The translations under genes and the position numbers were made by a program. Source: an uncultured Bacteroidia bacterium (lineage in GTDB: Bacteria; Bacteroidota; Bacteroidia; Bacteroidales; Prolixibacteraceae). Taken from it: 64,000 bases of DNA. Within the stretch, counting starts at the first letter, position 1; every line of letters starts with the position of its first letter. Positions 51,297-60,957 of the stretch are shown here, one piece after another. The notes under the pieces were generated by a model. That model worked only from the letters and a program-made list of their open reading frames with translations, searched no databases and was not told where the DNA came from. The stretch spans positions 1-64,000 of the forward strand of contig CAIUAN010000043.1 of NCBI GenBank assembly GCA_903897145.1, read 5' to 3'.

Positions 51297-52709
51297 ATGG
51301 TCGTTTTAGCTTTAAATGCCACTGAATTTATTGGTCGTTTTCACCCGATCTTGGTCCATCTTCCAATTGGAATTTTGATCTTGGCGGTCTTATTTATTGC
51401 ATTGTCGCTGAAAGAGCAATTTAGCTACTTAAAAGATGCGATTGGAATAACCTTGTTCTTAGGGATGCTCAGTGCCATAGCTTCCTGCATAAGTGGATAT
51501 CTATTATCCCAATCGGAAAGCTATGATCCAGGTTTGATTTTCAAACACCAATGGTTTGCCATAGCGCTGGCGGCCTCTTCGATTGTGCTTTATGTACTCC
51601 ATCTGATGCAGAAACGTTTGACTTGGACTGCAGGTCTAATGGCGATATTACTTCTGATCACTGGTCATCTTGGAGGTTCCATTACCCATGGGTCCGATTT
51701 CTTATTCAAAGAATCTTCGGCAAAAAATAGTAAAGTTAAAAACGAAAATAAGCCGATTGCAAATATTCAAGATGGTGCTGCCTATGCAACCCTTATTCAG
51801 CCAATCTTTGAGTCAAAATGCATTGCTTGTCATGGTCTTGAGAAGCAAAAAGCAAAGCTTAGGCTAGATGGTCCTGCCTCAATTTTAAAGGGAGGCGAAG
51901 GGGGTGCCGCAATTGTTGCAGGACAAGCTGAGCAGAGTGCTTTGATGAAAAGAATTCTGTTGGCGAAGGATAATAAAGAACATATGCCGCCTGCAGAGAA
52001 GCCGCAGCTGACTAAGGAAGAGATCGATATAGTAGAATGGTGGATCAATGGGGGTGCCTCATTTGATCGAAAAGTTAGTGATATCCAACAGACGGATAAG
52101 ATTAAAAGAGTCTTTAAATCGTTGTCGACCGATCATTCGAATGATGAAGTATCACTTGTGGATGTTCCTGAAGCATCGGTAAGTAAAGCGTCTGAGTCGG
52201 CTATTCAAAAGTTAAGAGAACGAGGCATTACGGTAGTTCCAGTTGCTCAGAATAGCAATTATCTGTTGGTCAATTATGTCGCTATTGAAGCTTTTACCGC
52301 AAAAGATCTTAAGCTTTTACAGGCTATAAATGATCAACTTATTTGGTTAAAATTGCCGAATATTGCGCTAACTGATGAAAGTATAGACGAGTTAAATCAG
52401 TTAACAAATCTTACTCGACTGTATGTGCAAAAGACAAATCTTACAGATCAAGGTATAGCTAAACTTGCAAAACTATCGAACTTACAATATCTGAATCTCT
52501 CAGGTACAAAGGCCACAGCTAAAGGTGTAGCATCGATTAGCGGACTTAAGAATTTGCGTCATCTTTACCTCTACCAGACAGCCATTACAGACGATGAGCT
52601 TAAGAAAATTCGATTGGAACTTCCTAAGACCAATGTTGATGGAGGTGGATATCAAGTACCCAAAATTGAATGGGATACTGCCGTTTCACGTGCACCAATC
52701 ATAAAATAG
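51297..52709 (+). CDS. DUF2231-type membrane domain + cytochrome c domain + leucine-rich-repeat-like C-terminus
   Basis: FHPILVHLPIGILILAVLF; CIACH (51819-51833); LIWLKLPNIALTDESIDEL...LYLYQTAITDDELKKI. Confidence 0.88.
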   Translation: MVVLALNATEFIGRFHPILVHLPIGILILAVLFIALSLKEQFSYLKDAIGITLFLGMLSAIASCISGYLLSQSESYDPGLIFKHQWFAIALAASSIVLYVLHLMQKRLTWTAGLMAILLLITGHLGGSITHGSDFLFKESSAKNSKVKNENKPIANIQDGAAYATLIQPIFESKCIACHGLEKQKAKLRLDGPASILKGGEGGAAIVAGQAEQSALMKRILLAKDNKEHMPPAEKPQLTKEEIDIVEWWINGGASFDRKVSDIQQTDKIKRVFKSLSTDHSNDEVSLVDVPEASVSKASESAIQKLRERGITVVPVAQNSNYLLVNYVAIEAFTAKDLKLLQAINDQLIWLKLPNIALTDESIDELNQLTNLTRLYVQKTNLTDQGIAKLAKLSNLQYLNLSGTKATAKGVASISGLKNLRHLYLYQTAITDDELKKIRLELPKTNVDGGGYQVPKIEWDTAVSRAPIIK

Positions 52710-52715
52710 AGGCTA

Positions 52716-55700
52716 ATGGTATTTTTCAAGAAGAAGGCCTCCGTTTTTGCATTGCTTATTGCAGTTCTTGCTTTAGGTTCATGTGGCCCCAAGCTGCCAG
52801 CGGATATTGTAGCCTCATTAAAACTCCTTCCTGATAAGATCGACTATAACCAACATGTTAAACCGATCCTATCTGATAAATGTTTCTCCTGTCATGGCCC
52901 GGATAAAACAAAACAGAAGGCTGGACTTCGTTTAGATATTCAGTCTTTTGCTTATGCTCCCCTGCCTGAGACTCCAGGTAAAGTTGCGATAGATCCAGGA
53001 AGTTTGGAGGGTAGCGAATTGTATCATCGGATTATCTCTGAGGATCCAAGTTATATAATGCCTTCGAGCAAATCACACCTAGTGCTTAGCTCGAAAGAAA
53101 AGGCAATCCTAGTTAGATGGATTCAGCATGGGGCAAAATACAAGCCTCATTGGGCTTTTGTGAAACCGGAAAAGCCAAGTGTGCCCAGTGCCCATATATC
53201 TGGATGGATGGTTAATTCAATAGATCATTTTATTGCCCGTCGTCTCGAGTCGGAGCATATCCAACCCTCTAAAGAAGCGTCAAAGGAGTTGTTGTTACGA
53301 CGACTCTCTCTTGACCTCACCGGACTCCCTCCTACGCTGGAGGAGATTGATTTATTTCTTTCGGATCGCGCCGCCAATGCCTATGAGAAACAAGTTGAGC
53401 GATTGTTAAAGTCGCCCCATTTTGGTGAAAAAATGGCTGTCGACTGGCTTGATCTGGCTCGGTTTGCTGATTCTTATGGCTATACTGTTGATCGACTTCG
53501 CGATATGTCGCCTTACCGCGATTGGGTTATTCAAGCTTATAATCAGAATATGCCTTACAACCAGTTTATACAATGGCAGCTGGCTGGCGATCTAATGCCT
53601 TTCCCTACCAAGGATATGATTATCGCGACCGCTTTTAATAGACTCCATCAGCAGAATATGGAAGGTGGAATCATTGAGGAGGAGTTTCAAACGGAATATG
53701 TCATAGATCGCACCAATACCATGGGAACAGCTATCATGGGACTTCCGATTGGATGTGCGAGGTGTCACGATCATAAATTTGATCCCATTACCCAGAAAAA
53801 TTATTACGAGCTGACCAGTTTTTTTAATCGGGTAAAAGAGGCAGGTCAGATCTCTTGGGATGATGCAACCCCTACACCTACGCTGATGCTTCCTACGAAA
53901 GAGAAGGAGAAAAATGTAGCTGTTCTGAATCAGCAAATTGCGGATCAAGAGAAAGCTGTTGAACAAACAAAAGGAATTGCGATTCCTGGCTTTAAAGATT
54001 GGCTTAATATGAAAAAATATCAGCAGTTGGGTTCTGAAATAATTCCTCAGAATGGGTTGCTGGCATATTATAATTTCGATAATGGGACTCTAAAATCCAG
54101 CAGTAAGCCTCAGCAGACTGGAGCGATGAAACGTGGGCTTGGAAACTCAGATGGTGATGCTCCAGTATTTGAAAAAAATGAGTCTGGCAAAGACTTAGTT
54201 TTGAATGGAGATCAATGGATGGCTACAGGTCCAATAGGTGCATTTAGTCGTTCTGATCCATTTACCATTAATCTTCGTGTTTTAATTCCAAATGACTTTA
54301 AGGAAGGGGTGATTTTTCATAAATGTATAGCTGAACGACTTTATAACTATCGCGGCTATCATGTGTATCTAAAGGAGAATAAACTTTCTGTGAATATGTC
54401 GCATGCCGCTCCTTCCAATGCAATCTCTCGTGTGATGACAGAGCCAATTCCGCGCAATAAATGGATCATGCTATCGATGACTTACGATGGCTCCTCAAAG
54501 GCGAATGGGTTAAAGCTATTTCTTGATGGCAAAGAGCTAGCGCTTGAGACGACCATGGACCAATTGACGAAAGACATTGTACGAAATAGAAAAGATCAAC
54601 TTGGCTTACAGATTGGTGCCTGGGATCGTGGACTAGGATTTAAAGGGGGTAAAGTAGATGATCTTTCTGTTTATAATCGGGCCTTAACCGATTTTGAGTT
54701 GAAGATTATAGGAGACCATTCAGCTTGGAAGTCAATCTCAGCAAAGAATCCTGAGCTGCTAGCTTCCGCAGATTCATTAGCCTTAAAAAACTATTATTTA
54801 TCTGCTGTGGACCCCGGATTATTAGCTGAGCAGAAAAAACTGCAGCAGCTACGAACAAACTTGTCAGATACTGTATCCAATATTCAAGAGCTTAGCGTGA
54901 TGCAAGATATGCCCATTCCACGCAAGACTTATATCCTAAAAAGAGGCAATTATGATGCCTTTGGAGAAGAAGTTTTCCCGAATGCACCGCCTTCAATCTT
55001 CCCTTTCTCAAAGAAATTTCCTCAGAATCGCTATGGCTTAGCCATGTGGCTGACCGATGATGATCATCCATTGACAGCTAGAGTCGCTGTCAATCGGATC
55101 TGGCAAAATTTCTTTGGGACTGGATTAGTGAAGACCGCTGAAGATTTTGGTAACCAAGGGGAGCTTCCCAGTCATCCCGAACTTTTAGACTGGCTTGCCG
55201 TTTCTTTTACAGATTCAAAATGGGATTTTAAAAATTTATGTAAACAAATAGTGATGTCTGCAACCTATCGTCAAGATTCGAAGAGCACTTCTCAAAATCT
55301 GGCCTTAGATCCTGAAAATCGCCTCTTGTCCCATGGTCCGAGCATCCGATTGACAGCTGAAATGATTCGAGATAATGCGCTTGCGGCGAGCGGCCTACTG
55401 AATACAACTCTAGGAGGCAAGAGTATTAAGCCTTATCAGCCTGATGGGTTGTGGGAGATTAATAATAGCAGTTATAGGGCTGATACAGGCGCAAATGTTT
55501 ATCGAAGAGGAATCTATGTCTTAGTAAAACGCTCGGTGCCGAATCCAACTTTAGCAACCTTCGATGCGACATCGCGAAGCTATTGTGTTGTCCGTCGACA
55601 GAAAACAAATACCCCTCTTCAGGCTTTAGTGACACTGAATGACCCAACCTTTGTTGAGGCGGCTAAAGTTATGGGCGAACAGTTAACGATGGCTGCAGAG

Positions 55701-55952
55701 CCTGAGAAAGCGGTCATATCAATCTACCGGAAATTATCAGGTGTGACTCCATCTTCTATGGAACTCTCCTTATTAAAAAACTTGCAAGCATCAGAGCTCG
55801 TCAAGTTTAGGAGTTCCCCAGAGAAGACAAAAGGGTGGCTTTCGGCGGGTCAGTATAAGATTAACAAAATACTCGATCCAGCCCAGGTTGCAGCCAATGC
55901 CGTTGTGGCCAGTGTAATCTTAAATTCTGACGCTACATTAACGAAAAGATAA
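52716..55952 (+). CDS. DUF1549/DUF1553 cytochrome lipoprotein with central LamG-like insert
   Basis: Lipobox LGSCG; CFSCH (52881-52895) and CARCH (53754-53768); LTGLPPTLEEID, VDWLDLARFADSYGYTVD; LamG-like GLLAYYNFDNG...DDLSVYNRALTDFELKIIG. Confidence 0.94.
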   Translation: MVFFKKKASVFALLIAVLALGSCGPKLPADIVASLKLLPDKIDYNQHVKPILSDKCFSCHGPDKTKQKAGLRLDIQSFAYAPLPETPGKVAIDPGSLEGSELYHRIISEDPSYIMPSSKSHLVLSSKEKAILVRWIQHGAKYKPHWAFVKPEKPSVPSAHISGWMVNSIDHFIARRLESEHIQPSKEASKELLLRRLSLDLTGLPPTLEEIDLFLSDRAANAYEKQVERLLKSPHFGEKMAVDWLDLARFADSYGYTVDRLRDMSPYRDWVIQAYNQNMPYNQFIQWQLAGDLMPFPTKDMIIATAFNRLHQQNMEGGIIEEEFQTEYVIDRTNTMGTAIMGLPIGCARCHDHKFDPITQKNYYELTSFFNRVKEAGQISWDDATPTPTLMLPTKEKEKNVAVLNQQIADQEKAVEQTKGIAIPGFKDWLNMKKYQQLGSEIIPQNGLLAYYNFDNGTLKSSSKPQQTGAMKRGLGNSDGDAPVFEKNESGKDLVLNGDQWMATGPIGAFSRSDPFTINLRVLIPNDFKEGVIFHKCIAERLYNYRGYHVYLKENKLSVNMSHAAPSNAISRVMTEPIPRNKWIMLSMTYDGSSKANGLKLFLDGKELALETTMDQLTKDIVRNRKDQLGLQIGAWDRGLGFKGGKVDDLSVYNRALTDFELKIIGDHSAWKSISAKNPELLASADSLALKNYYLSAVDPGLLAEQKKLQQLRTNLSDTVSNIQELSVMQDMPIPRKTYILKRGNYDAFGEEVFPNAPPSIFPFSKKFPQNRYGLAMWLTDDDHPLTARVAVNRIWQNFFGTGLVKTAEDFGNQGELPSHPELLDWLAVSFTDSKWDFKNLCKQIVMSATYRQDSKSTSQNLALDPENRLLSHGPSIRLTAEMIRDNALAASGLLNTTLGGKSIKPYQPDGLWEINNSSYRADTGANVYRRGIYVLVKRSVPNPTLATFDATSRSYCVVRRQKTNTPLQALVTLNDPTFVEAAKVMGEQLTMAAEPEKAVISIYRKLSGVTPSSMELSLLKNLQASELVKFRSSPEKTKGWLSAGQYKINKILDPAQVAANAVVASVILNSDATLTKR

Positions 55953-55955
55953 GCT

Positions 55956-57470
55956 ATGAGCGATCATCATCACGATATTTTTAAATTGCATACGCCAGAA
56001 TTTAATCAATTAAATAATCGATTAGATCGTCGCAATTTCTTAACCAAAACCTCCTTAGGAATTGGGGCACTCGCGCTCGGTTCTTTATTAGGAAATGATT
56101 TACTTGGCAAAGGCGTTGGAGCTAAAGGTGATATCCCAGCTGCGACGCTTGAGGAGGAAATTTTGCGTGCAATTCCGCATATCGCACCACGAGCCAAGCG
56201 TGTGGTTTATCTTTTTATGAGTGGGGGACCTTCTCAGTTTGAGACGTTCGATTATAAGCCTAAGTTAGTGGAGATGTATGGGAAAGGGCTGCCTGACTCC
56301 GTGCGACAAGGACAGCGATTAACCAGCATGAGTGCCAATCAAAGTACTCTTCCGATCGTCCCTTCGGTGTATAAGTTTCGTCAATATGGTGAATCACAAA
56401 CCTGGCTAAGCGAACTTCTTCCCTATACTTCGGCTGTTGTTGATGATTTATGTATCATCAAATCAATCCATTCGGAAGCGATTAACCACGATCCTGCCAT
56501 AACCTTTTTTCAAACTGGAAATCAATTGCCTGGACGACCTTCTATCGGGTCGTGGGTTAGCTATGGATTAGGATCTGACAATAAAAATCTTCCTTCTTTT
56601 ATTGTCTTAGTTTCAAAGAATGCCGTTAAAGATCAACCGCTCTATGCCCGTCTTTGGGGCAATGGCTTTCTCCCTTCAGAACATCAGGGTGTTCAGTTTA
56701 GAGCTGGGAAGAATCCGGTTTTGTATTTAGACAATCCGGAAGGGTATGATGGAGCCGATCGGAAACAGATGCTTGAATACCTGTCTAAATTAAATATACT
56801 TCAAAATGAGCCTTATGGCGATCCTGAGGTGCAAGCTCGAATTGCGCAATATGAGATGGCTTACCGCATGCAAACATCGGTTCCTGAAGTGATGGATACT
56901 TCCGATGAACCGGATGAAGTTTTCAATCTCTATGGTCCTGACAGTCGCGATTCAGGAAGCTATGCCGCTAATTGCCTTTTAGCGCGCAAACTATTAGAGA
57001 AAGATGTGAAGTTTATTCAGCTTTACCATCAAGGGTGGGATCATCATGGTGGTCTTCCTGCTGGAATGGCCAAGCAATGTAAAGATACCGACCAGCCAAC
57101 GGCTGCCCTGCTAAAAGATTTGAAAAGAAGAGGCCTTCTTGAAGATACTTTAGTGATTTGGGGAGGTGAATTTGGACGGACTGTTTATTCTCAAGGCAAG
57201 CTTCAAGCGAATGACTATGGTCGCGATCACCATCCACGGTGTTTCACTATGTGGATGGCGGGTGCGGGAGTTAAACCTGGAATAAGTTATGGAGAGACAG
57301 ACGACTTTAGTTATAATGTTGTTAAAAATCCAGTCCATGTGCATGATTTCCAAGCCACTTTGTTAAATCTAATGGGCGTGGATCACGAAAGACTTACCTT
57401 TAAATTTCAAGGAAGACGCTTCCGATTAACCGATGTTGAGGGTAACGTAGTAAAAGATATTTTGACTTAA
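55956..57470 (+). CDS. DUF1501 protein with TAT-like signal, paralog of 49752..51251
   Basis: DRRNFLTKTSLGIGALALGSLLG, FMSGGPSQFETFDYKPKL, WGGEFGRTVYSQG, GRDHHPRCFTMWMAGAGVKPG. Confidence 0.94.
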   Translation: MSDHHHDIFKLHTPEFNQLNNRLDRRNFLTKTSLGIGALALGSLLGNDLLGKGVGAKGDIPAATLEEEILRAIPHIAPRAKRVVYLFMSGGPSQFETFDYKPKLVEMYGKGLPDSVRQGQRLTSMSANQSTLPIVPSVYKFRQYGESQTWLSELLPYTSAVVDDLCIIKSIHSEAINHDPAITFFQTGNQLPGRPSIGSWVSYGLGSDNKNLPSFIVLVSKNAVKDQPLYARLWGNGFLPSEHQGVQFRAGKNPVLYLDNPEGYDGADRKQMLEYLSKLNILQNEPYGDPEVQARIAQYEMAYRMQTSVPEVMDTSDEPDEVFNLYGPDSRDSGSYAANCLLARKLLEKDVKFIQLYHQGWDHHGGLPAGMAKQCKDTDQPTAALLKDLKRRGLLEDTLVIWGGEFGRTVYSQGKLQANDYGRDHHPRCFTMWMAGAGVKPGISYGETDDFSYNVVKNPVHVHDFQATLLNLMGVDHERLTFKFQGRRFRLTDVEGNVVKDILT

Positions 57471-57497
57471 AATGATAACGACTAACAATAGATATTT

Positions 57498-58607
57498 ATG
57501 ACTTCTAGAAGAACATTTTTAAAAAATTCAACCCTTATGACAACCGCTGCTGCAGTATTGCCTAGTTCTGGATTCTCTATTTCTCCCGGAAATCAACAAT
57601 TAAATGATCCTTTCATTGGACAGGGAGAATTTAAATATAAAGTTGATAAAAATTGGGCGAAGATAAGCGTCAATAGCAATCCACTTTTCAACTGTCATGA
57701 GATGGTTCAGGATAGTCAAGGTCGATTAATTATGTTAGGTGATAACATTCATAATAACATCCTGATCTTTGATAAATCGGGCAAGCTTTTGGATAGCTGG
57801 GGAAATTCGTGGCCAGGCGGTCATGGCTTAACACTTTCGAAAGAGGGTGGAGAAGAGTTTTTACTTATTGTTGACTGCGGATGGTTTCAGGATAAGACTG
57901 GTAAATGGACCAAGCAGGCCGGACAGGTTGTAAAAACAGATCTAACTGGACGGATAATATTTACCCTGGGGCATCCACGGACCATCGGAATTTATAAAGA
58001 CACAGAGTCTTTTATGCCTACCGAGACAGCCGTAGCGCCCAATGGAGATATCTATTTAGCCGATGGTTATGGCTCCGATTATATCATTCAATACAATAGT
58101 AATGGGGAATATATTCGCCATTTTGGGGGTCATAATAACACGAATCCTGACCACAATCTTCATTGTGCGCATGGTGTAACTGTTGATACTCGCGATAAAA
58201 ATAATCATAAGCTTATCTGCACTTCGCGTGAGGAAAATTGCTTCAAGGTGTTTACCCTTGATGGGAAGTTCCTATACCGTATTGATTTGCCAGGTATGTA
58301 TGTCTGCCGTCCCGTTCTAAAGGGCGATAACTTATATGCAGGTGTTTGTTGGTCAAAAGATGAGGCTGGAAAGATGATCGGTGGCAATAGTGGCTTCGTC
58401 ACCATTTTAGATCAAAATAATAAGGTTCTATCAAATCCTGGTGGGAATGCCCCTGTTTATAAGAGTGGAATTTTGCAGCCAACCTTGCAAGACATCAACC
58501 ATATTTTTCAACATTGTCATGATGTTTGTGTCGATGATGATCTAAACCTTTACATCTGTCAATGGAATGCAAATCAAACCCCACCTATCAAATTAACTAG
58601 GGTATAA
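57498..58607 (+). CDS. NHL/six-bladed beta-propeller protein with TAT-type signal
   Basis: MTSRRTFLKNSTLM; GKLLDSWGNSWPGGHGLTL, PNGDIYLADGYGSDYIIQYNSNGEYIRHFGG, HCAHGVTVDTRD. Confidence 0.82.
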   Translation: MTSRRTFLKNSTLMTTAAAVLPSSGFSISPGNQQLNDPFIGQGEFKYKVDKNWAKISVNSNPLFNCHEMVQDSQGRLIMLGDNIHNNILIFDKSGKLLDSWGNSWPGGHGLTLSKEGGEEFLLIVDCGWFQDKTGKWTKQAGQVVKTDLTGRIIFTLGHPRTIGIYKDTESFMPTETAVAPNGDIYLADGYGSDYIIQYNSNGEYIRHFGGHNNTNPDHNLHCAHGVTVDTRDKNNHKLICTSREENCFKVFTLDGKFLYRIDLPGMYVCRPVLKGDNLYAGVCWSKDEAGKMIGGNSGFVTILDQNNKVLSNPGGNAPVYKSGILQPTLQDINHIFQHCHDVCVDDDLNLYICQWNANQTPPIKLTRV

Positions 58608-58610
58608 AGT

Positions 58611-59540
58611 ATGACAATGGATCTATCCGCATTTTTAGGGCATCTTCATCCGTTAATTGTTCATCTGCCAATTGGGTTTTTAATCCTTGCGGTAGTTTTT
58701 GAATTTTTATCTTATGCAAGGCCTTATGAAGCCCTAAAACGTGCGGTTCCATTTGTTTTATTTTTAGGTTTTCTCTCGGCATCTATTGCCGCTCTTTTTG
58801 GCTATTTGTTAGCTCAAGGGAGTGGCTATGATTTAGAGACTCTTTCAGATCATCAGTTATATGGCATTTTGCTGGCTGTCGTCTCAGGTATCTTGTCTCT
58901 TTTTACATGCTCATCTATTGAGCTTGCTATGAGATTAAAGCGGAGGACCTTCTCTTCTTTAATGCTTATCATGTTTTTATTAGTTTGTTATACGGGTCAT
59001 CTTGGAGGCTCGTTGACACATGGGAAGGATTATATTTCGTTAGATATTTTTGGCAATAGCACGTCCGGTAAGATTCAAGGAGGGGAGAATGGTTTAACGA
59101 CGGTTCAGGCTAATGCTGATATCCCATTTTTAATAGACCTTAAGGCATTAGATAGTCTTAAAACAAAAGGTGTTATTGTTCGCATTATGTTGCATGCTCC
59201 TTTGCAGCTAGATGTTACCATTCCTGCGGGAAGTGGCATAAAGATGACCCAGATAGCTTCCCAATTGCGGAGCATCTCGAACCAGGTGATTTGGCTGAAT
59301 CTTTCAGGCAATGGGTTAACAGATCAGGATTTAGATTTTTTACCTTTGATGACAAATCTAGAGAAATTACGACTGGAGAAAAATCCGATCACAGATCATA
59401 TTGCTGGTCAATTAAAAGGGTTGGATAAACTGCAAGCCATCAATTTAAACGACACTAAAATAACGGCAGTCTGCTTGGATCAATTAAAGCAAATGCCGAA
59501 CCTTAAACGAGTATATAGCTGGCATACGGTGGAAAAATAA
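58611..59540 (+). CDS. DUF2231-type membrane domain + LRR-like C-terminus, no heme motif; paralog of 51297..52709
   Basis: LHPLIVHLPIGFLILAVVFEFL, YTGHLGGSLTHGKDY; NQVIWLNLSGNGLTDQDLDFLPLMTNLEKLRLEKNPITD; no CxxCH anywhere. Confidence 0.85.
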   Translation: MTMDLSAFLGHLHPLIVHLPIGFLILAVVFEFLSYARPYEALKRAVPFVLFLGFLSASIAALFGYLLAQGSGYDLETLSDHQLYGILLAVVSGILSLFTCSSIELAMRLKRRTFSSLMLIMFLLVCYTGHLGGSLTHGKDYISLDIFGNSTSGKIQGGENGLTTVQANADIPFLIDLKALDSLKTKGVIVRIMLHAPLQLDVTIPAGSGIKMTQIASQLRSISNQVIWLNLSGNGLTDQDLDFLPLMTNLEKLRLEKNPITDHIAGQLKGLDKLQAINLNDTKITAVCLDQLKQMPNLKRVYSWHTVEK

Positions 59541-59651
59541 GTTATTTTTGGCTTCACAATATGTTTGCATTTTAATAAAAAGAGAATTGGGAGCTCTTTG
59601 AACATTCGGAAACCCTTTACGCAATTTTCAACTGCATTAAAAGCTTTTAAA

Positions 59652-60827
59652 ATGGGTAAGAATCTGGTTGTTTTCGTGTTTGGTATTCTATTATTTAGCG
59701 CTTGTCATTCAAGTTCCGATACTAAGAAAATTGTTCGTCCGGCACCGGATGATATTTCTGTGTTAGGAGCGCTTCCTTTACTGGTAACTTATCCACTAAA
59801 TAACCCAAGTACTCCAGACAAAATTGAGCTTGGCAAACTTCTCTTTTTTGATCCTATCCTTTCGGGAAATAAAGATGTGGCTTGTGCCACCTGTCATCAT
59901 CCTGATTATGGGTTTGCCGAGAGTTTAGATCTCTCCATTGGCGTTCATGGAGCAGGTCTGGGCGGTAGCCGTAATTTCAAGCAGCCTAATGATATCCCTT
60001 TTGTGAAGCGAAATTCTCAGTCGATCATTAATACGGCGTTTAATGGCATCACCAACAATGGGATGATTGATCCTTTGCAGTCTCCTATGTTTTGGGATCT
60101 TCGAGTCAAAAGTCTCGAGAGTCAGGCCTTGGAGCCAATTAAGGCTTTTGAGGAGATGCGAGGTCATGCTTTTGTGGAAAATGATGCGCTGGCAAAAGTC
60201 GTATCCAGACTAAAGGAAATTGAAGATTATCGAAAATTGTTTAAAAATGCGTTTGGGGGTCAAGATGCGATCACAAAGGATAATCTGGGAAAGGCGATTG
60301 CCGCTTATGAGCGCACCCTTGTTGGGAACAATTCGCGATTCGACCAATATATGCGAGGAAATACTGCTGCGCTTACGCGGAATGAACTCGAAGGGTTGAA
60401 GTTATTTCTAAAAGATGGCTGTACTAAATGTCATCATGGACCTATGTTTTCAGATTATAAAACCCATGTCATGGGAGTCCCTGAACAGGAGAAATTAAAA
60501 TATTCAGACGCGGGATTTGAGAAGAGTTACGCCTTTAGAACACCTTCTCTAAGGAATCTTTTGCATACCTATCCATATATGCACAACGGAAAGCTTAAGA
60601 GTCTTGAAAATGTTTTAGAGTTTTATGAAGATCTTTCAGGGGGCAAACAGGCAAACTCAAGAATTCAGTTTAGTCAAATTGATCCTTTAGTTGCCAACCT
60701 AAATGTTGATTTTAAAGACATTGCTTTTATAGTTGAGTTTTTAGGTTCCTTGAATGATGAGCCCCAAAATAAATCAATTCCTCTAAGGGTTCCAAGTCAT
60801 TTGTTGGTTGGTGGAAATATCTACTAG
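59652..60827 (+). CDS. di-heme cytochrome c peroxidase/MauG family lipoprotein
   Basis: Start moved to ATG 59652 (MGKNLVVFVFGILLFSACHSS, lipobox). CATCH (59883-59897), CTKCH (60420-60434), LGKLLFFDPILSGNKDVACATCHHPDYGFAE, FRTPSLRNLLHTYPYMHNGKLKSLENVLEFY. Confidence 0.94.
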   Translation: MGKNLVVFVFGILLFSACHSSSDTKKIVRPAPDDISVLGALPLLVTYPLNNPSTPDKIELGKLLFFDPILSGNKDVACATCHHPDYGFAESLDLSIGVHGAGLGGSRNFKQPNDIPFVKRNSQSIINTAFNGITNNGMIDPLQSPMFWDLRVKSLESQALEPIKAFEEMRGHAFVENDALAKVVSRLKEIEDYRKLFKNAFGGQDAITKDNLGKAIAAYERTLVGNNSRFDQYMRGNTAALTRNELEGLKLFLKDGCTKCHHGPMFSDYKTHVMGVPEQEKLKYSDAGFEKSYAFRTPSLRNLLHTYPYMHNGKLKSLENVLEFYEDLSGGKQANSRIQFSQIDPLVANLNVDFKDIAFIVEFLGSLNDEPQNKSIPLRVPSHLLVGGNIY

Positions 60828-60927
60828 AGAACTAATTCACGCTAATTGAAAATGACATTAATTTATCAGTCTTATTTGCCTTTTCAAACGAAACAATAGA
60901 CATGCTAAAGATCATTCCTTTATTTTT

Positions 60928-60935
60928 TATCTTTG
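60928..60935 (+). promoter_or_regulatory. -7-like element TATCTTTG(C) upstream of DUF4271 gene
   Basis: TAnnTTTG match 22 nt before ATG 60958. Confidence 0.55.
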
Positions 60936-60957
60936 CATGGCTCCTAATGAATGATTT

